Source: Platismatia glauca (taxonomy: Eukaryota; Ascomycota; Lecanoromycetes; Lecanorales; Parmeliaceae). Taken from it: 64,000 nucleotides of DNA. Below the pieces are notes generated by a model, which did not search any database, had not been told where the DNA came from, and saw only the letters and a program-made list of their open reading frames with translations. This document shows, in pieces, positions 34,753 to 46,473 of the stretch (positions are counted from its first letter, which is position 1; each line of letters starts with the position of its first letter). The stretch spans positions 1,612,001 to 1,676,000 of the forward strand of contig OY745770.1 in assembly GCA_963556305.1 (NCBI GenBank), in the 5' to 3' direction. Made by a program: the position numbers and the translations under genes.

Positions 34753-35955
34753 ATGGTCATCTCGAGTCCCTCGCATGGCGATCTCACCAATACCAGTGCA
34801 GCAAGACCGGACACTTTCATCGAGGCAGACAAGGAGTACCGTTATCGATCTCTCGCTATCTCGGAGAAGGACGATGATCCTAGAATCAGAAGCACATATC
34901 GCCCGTTTCTCCTTGACAAGAAGACGAACAATGGGGACTGGATCGAGGATCTGGAATTGGCCACCGTCACGAAGATTGCCGCTGAAGATATTGCAAGAAC
35001 CGGTGAGAGGCTGAAGGTTCTGGTATTGTTTGGGAGTCTGCGAGAGAGGTTCGTGGATCGTGCTCCTCTTCGCCCTTGCCTTTAGGTACGCATTTGACTC
35101 ACTTCCTGAGATCTGTTCGCAGGTCGTACTCACGCCTGACCGCTTTTGAGGCGTCTCGTCTCCTCTTCAGGCTGGGCTGCGATGTCAGAGTCTATGATCC
35201 GACAGGTTTGCCAGTCAAAGATGATATGCAGCACCAGCATCCCAAAGTGCAGGAGCTGCGGGAGTTGAGTCGGTGGAGTGATGGCCACGTTTGGGTTTCG
35301 CCTGAGCAGCACGGGAACCTGGTACGTCATGGATCTCTAATTACGTTTCTCTATTTGTTGCCTCTTCCCCTTATCTGCTCTATTATTTTCAATGGACATA
35401 AAGTCGCAGAGATTCTAGGTACGATATAGCGCCGATGGATAAGTTGGAGACTGACTCTGCACACGGCTCTCTTAGACTGCAGTATTCAAAAATCAAATTG
35501 ATTGGATCCCTCTCTCCACCGGTTCCGTGCGTCCAACGCAAGGCAGGACTCTCGCCGTCGCCCAAGTCTCCGGCGGCTCGCAGTCTTTTAATACAGTCAA
35601 CTCCCTACGGATACTGGGCCGTTGGATGCGTATGTTCACTATCCCGAATCAGTCTTCGATTCCAAAGGCATACACCCAATTCACGCATGAAGAAGGTGCC
35701 GATGGAGAGGACAGGTTGATGAGCAGTGGTAATCGCGATCGGCTTGTAGATTGCATGGAGGAATTTGTGAAATATTCTGTCATCATGAGGCCACACTTTG
35801 CTTTGTTTGGAGACCGTTTCAGTGAACGTGAGGAGAGGAGGGCAAAAGAAAGGAGCGCGAAGGAAAGAGAAAGTAATTTTGAGAAGAGGCAAGTCCAAGT
35901 TGATGGACTCGGAGAGAAGGAGGAGGTGGGTGGGGTGCAGACTGGCAAAATTTGA
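34753..35955 (+). CDS. arsH: ArsH NADPH-dependent FMN reductase
   Basis: Three exons (34753-35048, 35123-35321, 35476-35955; introns 74 and 154 nt, phases consistent) give about 324 aa. Splicing joins LVLFGSLRE to RSYSRLTAFEASRLL (FMN-binding loop of the flavodoxin-like fold), then VYDPTGLPVKDD, WVSPEQHGNLTAVFKNQIDWIPLSTGS (across intron 2), GRTLAVAQVSGGSQSFNTVN and LGRWMRMFTIPNQSSI, all strong ArsH landmarks. ArsH oxidises trivalent organoarsenicals or acts as a quinone/azo reductase. The N-terminal TAARP-like region (NTSAARPDTFIEAD) supports a start at 34753; the frame is open from 34681. The C-terminus is extended with a charged, Glu/Arg-rich tail. No arsenite pump, arsenate reductase or ArsR gene is in the window. 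Confidence 0.92.
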
Positions 35956-36428
35956 GCGAATCTGAATCTTCCTTGCAAGATCAGATGTTCGGACTCCCTG
36001 TCTATCTAGAGCAGAGGGATTTCCTCGAAATTGCCAACGGATGTCCAAATTAAGCATGGCTCTTCTACGTTCACGAGACGATTTGGATCCAAGGACTCTT
36101 GGCAGAAACGGAATGTTCGGGTGGAGAGGTAGAGCTGACGCTGGGATGAATATGCAAGTTTGAGATTTGATGAGTGCGAGTGAGTTGGTTCGGAACCAAG
36201 AGCCTCGGTAGCCTGCAGAGGGCGAAGATCTTCGTTCATACACGATCAAGTGTCATACCCTGAAAACTTTTCCAACGCTCTGGTCGTGTGATACCTGTCT
36301 CACGAGAACATCAAACCCTGATCCAATGAGGTGCTCCCAATGACATACTTAGGCGTAATTGAGACGTCCGTACGGCTGAACCTGCAGGCAGCCGGAAAGT
36401 CAGGCGAACCGTAGGTCCCTCACGTCCC
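35956..36428. other. intergenic downstream of arsH
   Basis: This is the 3' flank of arsH. Overlapping minus-strand frames (35605-36249) are antisense to arsH and not supported. Confidence 0.35.
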
Positions 36429-37755
36429 TCACACATCCACCTCTCGCATCGGCATCCAATCTGCCTTCGGCCTCTTCTTGACGTACAAATTGCTGTGAGG
36501 TTGGCAAACATTGCACGTTAGCTTGATGCTGGCGATTTTTCGTATCCACAGCCTCCCGCCCTCCAGAAATCGGCACTCGATAGGGGAAAGGGTTGTAGCA
36601 CACCTGATCAGCGGCCTGAAGGTGAAGGAGGCGGTTGCGGCTTGGTAGTGGTGCCGAGGTTGTCGGTGGTCATGGGGCTTGTACTTCTGGCACAATCGCC
36701 TCAGAAGAAGTTTGCAGACCCATCAAATGCACCGAAACGCTTGGGCTGGTAATGAGATTCTGACTATATGCTTGAAAGCCTCTATATCATACATAGACCG
36801 AAGCGCTCGTTTCTATAAGCCTCCTCTATTTCTCATAACCAGTCTGTCGGGTGTCCCAGCTCTCTTTCCCGCAACCCATTTCACCACATGTACCAGTGAG
36901 AAGGCATCAGCGAACGTAGGATCGAGTTGGGTCCCGCGTTCGAAGCACTCGAGCACAAACGGAAGGCACCCGCGCGCGGGCTTTTGTCCCCTCCCTTGTC
37001 TCACGGATCGATCCTGCTGACGACTCGAGGCAATCTTGTTGAGCCCGAGAAACAGCTCTCGCGTAGACCGTGGCCCATCTGTAGACTGTCCCAGAAAGGG
37101 CTTGCCGACCACATCATCCGGCCAGCGCACGTCCAGTACCAGAAGATGTAGTTTCTACGCCTGTGGGTCGCCCAGACTTGACATGAGCTCTTGGACACCG
37201 TTGAGAGTCTTGCGGACACGGAGTATAAGTGCGGTCTCAAACGGAAAGCTGCCCCTGGAAGTTGTAGGGGTAGATACCATTTAATCGACGGTTATATCAT
37301 GGGTATGCTATCCATGGGTTGCGCAGAATCGGCTCAAATGAGCCAGATTCTTGGGCAGCGTAGGGTGGAATGCCGTTGTTGTGATCAGAAGTCTTCAAGT
37401 GCCAAAGTTCCTTGCTGCTCCACCTCTTGACAAGTCAATGCATAGAATAGTGCCTCTCGTCGCTCCCCCTGTCAATCAACATATCCTGGATCTAAACGTC
37501 CCACAGCCAACAGCGGTCCCAAGCAGTACTCTTAGGTAATATATCTGCAGGAGCTTGCTGCTGCTTTGCTGATGACTTTTGGGAAAAGCAGATGGTAAGG
37601 GCATCACGGGGCTCATCGATCATGGAGCGGTATTTTGCTGCGGCCTCCGCAAACTCTGCGTCGATATGATCATCCTGTGTCGATGTGGCCTCTGATGATC
37701 CCGGATCTGTTCGAAAGCTTCGTCTTATCTCTGTCCAGAAGCCGTTCCTACTCAC
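36429..37755 (-). pseudogene. decayed coding relic, family unknown
   Basis: Several protein-like pieces lie in order on the minus strand with no way to splice them into an intact gene: a charged N-terminal-like piece (37755-37492), a piece reading REALFYALTCQEVEQQGTLALEDF near 37430 that ends in a stop, then TLNGVQELMSSLGDPQA, an in-frame TAG at about 37161-37159, and LVLDVRWPDDVVGKPFLGQS continuing to 36813. A last piece (36695-36429) ends with KKRPKADWMPMREVDV. The stop after DPQA is one C-to-T change from CAG. I cannot name the family. It could be one decayed gene or several fragments. Confidence 0.35.
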
Positions 37756-37935
37756 TTAGATATTGTCAAAGGAATTGATTGTGTAGGGTTTTATTTTCCT
37801 GGAAGATCTCAGGTATGTATATGAAGGTGTAGCCAAGAGGATGGTAAAGGAAAAATCGCTCCTACCAAGGGCCAATGGCTCAGAGAGAATGACAGTCTAA
37901 ACCCCTCGCCAGCTCAGCTGAGACCCCCTTTTTTC

Positions 37936-38545
37936 CTATTCAGTGAGCAAACCACTACCATTCCCCGCCGCAACCCCTGGTTCATGTCTCCCCAAAGTGA
38001 CCTTAACCCCCGCTCGATCGCCCGTGATCACAAAACCTCCAGTGTAAGGTGTGTTCAACGAAATATCAGTGCAGGCAGTCATCAACAGACTCGCGGCCAA
38101 GTTAACAGAGGTCCACGAGCCGAATTCGCTGATGGCGATCAGGTCGACCGTGACTGTGCAGTCCCCATGGGTCTTTGTGACAGGGAGGTGGCCGACATCG
38201 CCAGGATTAAGGCTGTGGAAGGCGACGGGGCCGGCCCATTGGGGAAGGGCGATTATGGCTGCGGCGCAGTTTCTGGATTAGGATTCCGCGGTCAGCATTC
38301 AATATCAAGGGGGTAATGAGTATCGAGCCTTGAAACATGTCATGGGCGTGGAAGCCGGTACAAAAGGAAAACTTGAAATACGAAAGTACGCACTGGACGC
38401 GGCCGACTTGGAGGTCAAAGACGCGCAAGGGGGTGCATTCGAACTGGACGGAGTTTGCGGGGACGGTGAGGTTGGCGGATTGGGCGGAGATCATTGGGAG
38501 AAGGAGGAAGAGGGTGATGATGGCAGAGCGTGAAAGCAGGGTCAT
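37936..38545 (-). CDS. small secreted protein (spliced)
   Basis: Two exons (38545-38394, 38272-37936) are joined across a 121-nt intron with branch gctgac and acceptor taatccag. The phase closes exactly and the protein is about 162 aa. The start MTLLSRSAIITLFLLLPMISAQS is a signal peptide; a longer open frame upstream would hide it. The mature protein is SANLTVPANSVQFEC, then across the splice VQNCAAAIIALPQWAGP, then THGDCTVTVDLIAI, GSWTSVNLAASLLMTACTD and TGGFVITGDRAGVKVTL. The four cysteines and the pattern NC-x-AIxALP...GxCxVxV...W..I..AA..L...C resemble a widespread family of fungal secreted proteins of unknown role. The second exon is hidden under a longer plus-strand shadow frame. Confidence 0.83.
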
Positions 38546-40916
38546 CTTGATTGCACTGATTTCCATGCTGGCTCCGTATCTTCTTGAGAGCCAACTTTGT
38601 CTGCGAGCTGACATTGAGGAAATGGCAGCACACCCTAGTCTTAAGAAGGGTTTCCGAAGTTTTTTGATGCGAAACAAGTCGCATGCGCTGTGCGCTTGCG
38701 GTTAACGTGGCGGCATTACCGTCAAGCATCCGTTTCGTTATCTTACGTACAGAAATGCCACCCGGAGGCAAAACTCGTCTCTGAGCATTAGTGGTCTGTG
38801 CAAACTGGAGGGGCAGTGCAACTTGGGCCAAGGCAGAATTTACTGCAAGGAAAGGACTTACCTTTCCTTGTTCTCTGGGCTCTGAATGTAGTGCAACGTC
38901 GAAGATGCAAGGATGTTCCGCCACCTGAGACTCATCTCACTTGATCAGAGCAATTTCGACAGCACATTCGCTGGCGTGAAGAGACGAGAGGTCGACGGTT
39001 AGCTGGACTCTAGTGAGCGAGCGGACGATCAGAACCATCCCATGAGCGATACATACTGCTGGTACTGCCGAAGTGTCGCTATTTAGGCCTTCTTCGAGGG
39101 GAAATTGGCCTTCTGTACGGAAAGTGTATCGTTAATTGACGAGAACAAGGAGCATCGACAGAAGTCCGCCATCCGAAGTCTTGAAGTATGACTACTCAGC
39201 ATTGACGTGCAACTCATTGTCGCGACAAGAATGTGTTCTGGGCATTGGGCACGAGCTCGTAAGCGCCTCAGGACAAGGCAGAAGCGACAAGCGACGAGGC
39301 TTGAAGCGATAAACGGAGAGGCAAAGAAAGACGAAGAAAATTGATTCGCCGTTGACTTTGCGCCCGCGACATCTTAACTTCAAGAACTGCCGCTTCTTCA
39401 TTGTATCTGATGAATACCACACAGCATAGATCCACTATACATTCTAGCCAAACAAGGGTTGAAAGCCTCTTGGAGAGTTGACTTCCTGCCCTTGCTTTTC
39501 CACATGGGATCGTAAGATCTGGACAGGAAGATTTGCTTTGAACCTTACCATATTTGTATCAGCTTCAATTGACATACTCCGTAAGGGACTGGTACCAAGA
39601 GATGAAGGTTTGTGAGGTACCTATGGTAAGAAGTCGTGTCCAATGGCAGTCACAAAGAGCCCGAGCCCGCAACTGGTCAGAGGAAAGGTTGGCCAAAATA
39701 TCTTGTCCCTGGAAATTTGAATGTTGAACATTTCCCACGAGATATGAAGAAGGGCGAGTGAACTCGGAGTTAGTTTCTAGCGTACACCATTGGAGATATC
39801 GGCTGCAGGCAAGGTAATCGTATCCGGAAAGACTGACAAAACGCGCCCGCAGCAATTGTTATCTTTTTGGCGCAGTCCAGCAGACAAGACTCAAAGAACT
39901 TTTCATCATAACGTCTTGAACGGTCGCTGAAACCAAGTTGACCACCAAGGGACCTTGGAAATTGGCTATGGTAATTCCTAGAAGGACGAGACCCCAGAAA
40001 AGCCAGCTGCAAAACAGTCGTCAAGTAATTTTGCCGGTCACACAGAAGCAGCCCGTAGTCAGTGGCGAAGAACAAGATCTCTTGCCTATGCTGTCCCACG
40101 ACCCACGGCTTCTGATACTGTAAGTCAATCGCTTCTGGCTAATGTAGTCACCTAGCTGGATCTCGAGCAGGATCCGACATCCGTAGAGATCCGCGCCACC
40201 ACAACCCGGACAGTCACAGCATGTACTGCTCTTGATAGCAGTGATGGCCTCGAGAGAGCGATTAGCCTCAAGGACAAGTCTGAAGGCTGATGAGCGGCAA
40301 TTCATGCCCGCAAGGGCCTCATCAGTCATCACAGAACAGAGAGCTTTTGAAACTTTCCACTCGTGGCCCCACTACTCGCTTCGTTCGTAAAATTGCTGGA
40401 TAAGGGAAAAAGGAGCAAGCAGCACACACTCTTCCCCCTATTCACAAGCCAAAGTTAAAGGACCATTGGTAATGAGTAAGGAGGTATAGACCAAAAGCGA
40501 AAGTCCTCCCTAGCATATCGAGCGCGAACCATTCGTTCCCCAAAACTTGTTACAAATACACACAGACACAAGCTTGACTCAGCAACCGACAATACAAGCG
40601 CTTTGCACGCCGCACGCAACAGCCGAGACCTTGCAACGCTGAACGAATGGATGATACCAACCACAAGACAAAGATTTCCTCGTCTTTGCCTCTTTCACAC
40701 ATCAAAAATTGAACCGTCTAATGCTCCTCTTTTGCCGCACCATGAGCCTACCCCAATGCTAATACCATCCACAAGAAACATGGATACCCTTCCCGTCTCA
40801 TCAGACTTACTGTACAGCACTATGCTCCCCTTTAGCAGGATGGGTTTTCCGTCTCTTTACACCGCACGAGGCGTTACACATCCGTTATGACCAGTCTCCG
40901 AGGACACGTCTGAATC
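38546..40916. other. 2.4-kb intergenic, no supported gene
   Basis: This lies upstream of the spliced secreted protein and downstream of the NOT4 region. It has many short frames on both strands, none with a domain, signal peptide or coherent splicing. Nothing I can call. Confidence 0.4.
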
Positions 40917-42823
40917 TCAGTGAGTGTTCCCAAACAACAATCTCTTGTTCTTCTTCAATAGCGCGTTCAGCTTCTTCTCCAGAATCTCCGTCTCCTTCCT
41001 ATTGAGCGACAAAGCTCGCTCGGCAGTCTCAACGTTTAAGCCTGGAATTTTCTTCGAGATATTGTCATCCCTAGGTCCGTCCATAGCGCCAAACTTCTGC
41101 ATATGCGCAGAAAGTGATGTGGGTCCCGGCATAGGAACGGAAAATTGGTTGGGCAGCTTCTGATCTTCCGAAGAAGTCCGAGATGGGAATCGTGCAACAG
41201 GCAGGCTGATTTGTGGAAGAACAGGGACGAGACCGGCGAGAGCTTGATTGGACGGTACATCCCCGTTCGCCAAGGCTTGCTTTCTGAGCTCAAGATACCG
41301 CGCTGCTTGGGCCGCGGTTAAGCCACGCAGAGCGCTGCGGTCCGGAAGCACGACCACATGGTTGCTTGGACTTCTCTGGATAGTGATGGCCTCGCCTTGG
41401 TCGAGAGAGTGCATCTGGCTGTCCGAAACCATCGAATCGTCCGCGACAGCGAGATCCAGCTCAAGGCCTTCAAAACGGTAGTTGAGTCCTGGAACACTTT
41501 TAAAGAGCTCGGACACGGTAGAACTGAGCTCGCCAGATTTGAGGAGACTGGCAAAGATCGATGCAGCTGTGAGTGAGGCTTTTTGCGGATCATTCGAAGC
41601 CGGAGTGGCGGGACTTGACGGCGTGTCCGGCTCTTTGATATCTGCTGCAATCTTAGAAGCTGTCTTCTTGGCCTCTCTTACTGGTGTGACCGGCTCCGGT
41701 TTCTCCTCCACTACTTCTTCATCTTTAGGCGCAGGAGATGTCGGCCGTGTGACGGTAGGCGTAGAGTCCGCGCTCCCTTGTGTTTTTCCTTTCTTTGCCT
41801 TCTTCTTTCTTCCAATAATAGGTGCCTGCATTGGCTCCTCGGCCTTAGCGGGAAGCTCCTCGACTATCGAAGCTTCTTCCGCCTGCTTCGCACGCGCTTG
41901 CCTCTCTTTCTTTTGCTGACTCTTAGTGACTTGCCTCACCGGCGCTGATCCGACCTTATTTGGCGGAGGCGAATTCGCTCGAGACAATGTTGTAGACGCA
42001 AAAGACATGTTGTCCCAAAACCTCTCGCTGGCCGGAGTGCCGGGCCGGTCGGTGGATGTAATACTGGGCCGTCGCGATGCTTGCTTGCTCGCGATCGTAG
42101 GAGCTATTGCAGGCGAAGCTGGACGTGTTTCGGCCTTTGGTAGTGGAGGTACCCGAACTGCTCGAGATTGATTTGGGCGTGTTACAGATGAAGCAGATGC
42201 CTGTGAAACCGCTGTGACGGGAGTTGGAGGTTGGGATGGCGCTGGGCTGCTTGTTACTCCTGCAGTGTCTGTCGAATCATTATCCTTTTTTGATGCATCT
42301 TTGGCTGCTGCAATATCGAGCTTGCTGGGCCGATAATATTTCTTGTCCACGGACTTGGAAGATTTTGCAGGCGAGGGTTCACTAGGTTTCGATGTAACCT
42401 TAGCATCAGAAATGCTTGAGGAGGCTCTGATTTCCTTTGGCATGAAATTCAAGCGGGCTTCGGGCATTGATGGAGTACCAGGCTCGGTAATGCCGGTTTG
42501 CTCGCCCTGTTGCGGGTCTTTCTGCATGCATGTGGGTCTAGAGGATGGAGTTGGAATAACAGGGACGACCGGTTTGATGGCTGCACTAGTTGTGACTTTG
42601 CGTTGAACGCGAGAAGGTGCAGGGGGTGGAGGTTGTGGAGCAACCAAAGGCGGAAAATCTTGAGGTAGTGATAGCCCTGGGTTGACTGGAGTTTGGGTCG
42701 GAGTGATCTTAACAGCGGGCTTACTGGACGAAGGAGCTGCTGCAGGTGGGCTAAATGAAGCGTCTTTTATCGGACGGTTGATGGGTTGTAATGAGCTTTG
42801 TCGAGAGGGGAAGTTGAAAGAGT
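40917..42823 (-). CDS. probable C-terminal exon of NOT4 (or separate gene)
   Basis: A long open frame of about 635 codons begins at a clean acceptor (gctgac...tatctag) at 42823 and ends at a stop at 40917. It has a low-complexity Pro/Ser/Thr/Lys-rich first part (LSLPQDFPPLVAPQPPPPAP, KKYYRPSKLDIAAAKD), then ELSSTVSELFKSVPGLNYRF and a coiled-coil-like end (ALSLNRKETEILEKKLNALLKKNKRLLF). No ATG precedes it convincingly; the frame simply opens from upstream. Fungal Not4 proteins are commonly about 1500 aa, which fits joining this to the NOT4 exons upstream. A donor G|gtgggtac near 43450 would be in phase and skip the stop at 43387. Transcript data are needed to choose between one long gene, alternative 3' ends, and two genes. 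Confidence 0.6.
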
Positions 42824-43386
42824 CTAGATAGACAACAGTCAGCAAAAAGATTCCCTGATCGATGAGCCAACAATTGTTGATGATGGTAGGAAAAGGAAAA
42901 GTCCGTCCGCCAAAGCGAGCATGGGCCCCACGCATCTGTCCAGTCACGCTCTATATACTTTCGAGGAATTATAACACGGGTTCACACAAGCTGCAACCGC
43001 CGGTCTCATCATGGCATTATGAAAAGGATGGTTCTAGGCGGCAAAAATTGTGTGAGAAAATAGACTGATATTTTCCTGCCTGATACCAGGTCAAGGAAGG
43101 GATGCTTACATACATGACGCTGGCCACGATGAGAACGACGGTTTCGTGGTATCATGTAACCAACCGCAGCCCTGCTGTGATGTCTCGAGGGAAAAGAAAA
43201 TGGTGCTGGTAGATGCGCTCCCACATCATACCAGTGGCTTTGATGCAACCCCCGAAAACGCCATAATGTTCCCTTTCTTTTGTCTTTGGGCCCATGCTCG
43301 CTAAATGACCACCAAAGGAAAATAGCGCCATCATCAATAGATAAAACATCCGGTAGAAGTCCTTGGGCCAAAATAGAAGGCCTTGA

Positions 43387-46150
43387 TCACAGTTGCCACC
43401 TGCTGCCGTAGCCTCCGTATAGCATGCTGTTCGGATTGTACCCACCTTGACCTTGGGCGCCGAATTGCCCCTGCCCTGCAGCACCGTGGTGCATTCTAGC
43501 TTGTAAGATACTCGGGTCCGCAAGATCAACTATACCACCTCCCCCAGAGGAGGAAGTGTTAGCATGTCTGTGCTTCTTCCCCTTCTTCTTCTGCTTTTGA
43601 AGGTGATGGTCTTGATAACCGTAATGGCTACCGACTTGAGACCCATACAGCGAGCTAAGAAGGCTTGAGGCAGGGGCATCGGAGGTCATGGGCTGTTGAG
43701 TAAAAGGAACTTTGAACTCACGCTTTCCAATATCAGACCCTTGTCCATTGATACTTCCGTTCCGAGCCCGTAGTAATTCACGCATAAGATCGTCGTTCGT
43801 ATTTTTTCCCCCAACATTGCCGCCGAAACCAGCACTTCCACCCATGGCACTAGCAAAGCCATGTCCTTGACCAAACATTCCACCTCCGCTAATAGGGGGT
43901 GTGCCGCTAGATTTGAGACCTGGCGGTGGACCCTGAACACCGCTGTAGAAATGGTTGCCGTGGACATTTGATTGAAGTTGCTGGTTTTGGAAATGCTTGT
44001 TCTGGTTTCCAGGCATCATAGCAGCTTGTTGGGCCATCAGCTGGGGATTTGCGGCTGGCTTCACTGTTGTGGAAGCGGAGGCGGAATCGTTTGCAAACGT
44101 GTAACGCGAGGCTTGTCTGCCGTGCCCTTGCGCGGTATTGAAAGCTTGATTCTGCATCTGGAAAGGGTTGGATTGTTGATGGTGGTGTAGACTAGTGTTG
44201 CCGGTATACCCGGGTGGGAACTGGCCGTTGTTTACAGGGCTCTGCTGATTGCGACTCTGTGAGCGTAAGAGAGAGAGCTGATGCTGCTGTTGAGGGGTCA
44301 GGTTTCGAGTAAGGCTGGTTGTGTTACTGGCCTGAAAGCTGGATCCTCCGAAAGGGAAGTTGCTTGAAGATCCAAAAGGGGGCTGTATGGCACTTCGTTG
44401 CTGAGCACTGATACGTCCCGAATTTTCATTCGGCTCGTCTTGAGTCTCTGGCTCCCCTCCCAATTGTAAGCTCCCACTTGCTGGAGCCTCCTCGTCTTCT
44501 GTGGCAGACATTGCCCCTATCACATTTCGCTCTTCTTCTTGCTTTTGACGTTCCTGTTCTTGTTCTCTTGCCATGCGGTAGCGTACGAGCCCTCCATAGT
44601 CATCGAATAAAGGAGGGTAAGAATCAATCTCTTTCAAGTCATCCTCACTGTAATTTGATCTGTCGAAAACGAATGTGAAAGAGGAGTTCGCCAAGGTCTC
44701 CATCGCAGGCTCCAAGTGGAAGAACGGCCGAAGAGGAGCTGGCCGCACAGCAATCGTTTGGGGTTGAGGGTCTGAAGTCGGATCAGGAGGTGGAGGCTCG
44801 GACGGGACTTGTCGTGTCTCCTCAGACTGTACGGGGACGCTTGGATTTGTTACTACAGGACTGGAAGCTGCCACGCTCGCAGGCTTGCTTGATCTTGTAC
44901 TTTCATTCTGGCCATTCTTCGCAGCCCAGCTCGCCGATGAAGGGAGAGCAGATCCGTCACCACTATCGCTTCGACTCATGGCTTCATCACGAACGACAAC
45001 CTGTGAAGCTGCGGAGATGCTCTGTGGGGCTTGCTGAGATGGAGGTGCAGGCTGTGGCTGCGGTGGTTGTTGATTAAGTCTTGATGATGAAGCCTGCTGA
45101 GCTGGTCGCTGTGTGGACAGAGCATTCATGGATGAGAGGTCCGCTCGGCTGAAACTATCATTATCTTCCCCAGTCTCGTGAAGGAATGTGCAATTTCGAT
45201 TGCCGCAAGTCTCGTTGCGTAAAAAGGCAGAGCAGTACTTGGTCGTGCCGTATTGAGCTCTGATTTCGACTTAGTCTTGGGGTTGCCCCCAGCAAGCAAT
45301 TTAGACATCACTCACCTCAGCGTTCGTTCAGCATTATGTGAGCCGTCTACTGCAGCGATACACTTTGCAGCGTCGTCTCTATTTTCGAAAGTAACGTAGA
45401 CGCCAATTGAGTTATTGTTGTTGTTGTTGGCATTGTTATGCCCCTCTTTGGCTTTGCTGACAACGATTTTAGTGATTTTTCCGTATTGTCCGAAGTATTG
45501 CGGGCCCCTCAGTGTCCGTAGAAATTCTTCCTCGCTGCTTTTCTGGCTGAGACCAACAACGTATACAAGATTTTTCTGAACCACTCGTATGCCTGCAAGA
45601 TTTTTCCGATTGAGTGTTTCCACTTGTCTCTGCTCGCTTTCTTTTTTCCGTGCCATAGCTTTCTTCCTTGCTTGTAGCGCAATGTCGGCCTTTTGTCTGG
45701 AGAGTAACTGGTCAGATGATGAACGGTTGAAGAGCTGAGAGGAGTAGGCCTACTCTTCGGGACTGACAATCTTCCATTCGATACTTTGGTCATCATAAGG
45801 TCTTCGACATGCGGGGCACAGGCCGTTCATGTGGTTTTTGATGTTGTTATAGCAGAACTGGCACACCTGACAAAGGAGGCAGTCAGTATATTGCGCTCGA
45901 CGTGAAGCTTCAATTCTTATGACGGGCTTGAGACTAAGGGAGGAGAAGTTTTCTACCACGTACTTGATAGCCGCACGGGCATGGCCTGAAATTTTTGTCC
46001 GACAGGTCGAACTCCTCCACGCACAGAGGACTAGGAGTTGAACCATCAGCTAAACGTTCTCAAGCTCGGCGGATCCGAGAAGAGAAGCATGACTGACCAT
46101 GATTCGTCAGAGTCATCTATAAAGGCGTCTTGTTGAACACGGCCTGCCAT
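43387..46150 (-). CDS. NOT4: Ccr4-Not E3 ubiquitin ligase Not4
   Basis: Five exons on the minus strand: 46150-46098, 46030-45964, 45866-45754, 45696-45316 and 45259-43387. Introns are 67, 97, 57 and 56 nt, each phase-checked, giving about 828 aa to the stop at 43387. The first splice forms the C4C4 RING start DESCPLCVEEFDLSDKNF, then CPCGYQ|VCQFCYNN...GLCPACRRPY. Next are the coiled-coil linker EEQKADIALQARKKAM, the RRM (NLVYVVGLSQK ... ITKIVVSKAK, containing an Asn run) and a CCCH finger (KYCSAFLRNETCGNRNCTFLHE). The rest is Gln/Asn/Gly-rich up to GIVDLADPSILQARM and YGGYGSRWQL. Not4 ubiquitinates stalled-ribosome and other targets as part of Ccr4-Not. It is head to head with the complex I gene. 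Confidence 0.93.
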
Positions 46151-46473
46151 TGTGAAAGAGTCGGGCAAGGGGCGCGCACTGTGTAAGATGGAGGACGAGG
46201 TATTAAAGAAGTGTACGGCTTTGAAGATATCATTAAAGGGATATTGAAAGACTCCTAAGCACCGTGCTGTAAACAATATGAAGGGAGTGAAATAGTTGAA
46301 GTGGAGGTAGAACGGTGGATTGGGGGCAAGGTCGAAGTTGCAACTTCAGCATACGACGCTAGTTCCGCACGCTAGTCGCAATTGGGTCACATGCATGAGA
46401 ATCGCATCACCATTCACTACCCCCATTTGCAAGTCTGTCTCGACACACCCAGTGACGGCAGAGGTGCACAGCC
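46151..46473. promoter_or_regulatory. divergent promoter NOT4 / complex I 30 kDa subunit
   Basis: These 323 bp lie between two divergent start codons and should hold both promoters. No specific site recognised. Confidence 0.5.

Noticed and set aside
37984..38316. 110-codon plus-strand frame
   Set aside because: It lies antisense to the second exon of the spliced secreted protein, which has a signal peptide and family-like pattern.
43009..43371. 120-codon minus-strand frame between the NOT4 exons and the downstream frame
   Set aside because: Composition is not protein-like and no splice connects it in phase; treated as intron or intergenic.
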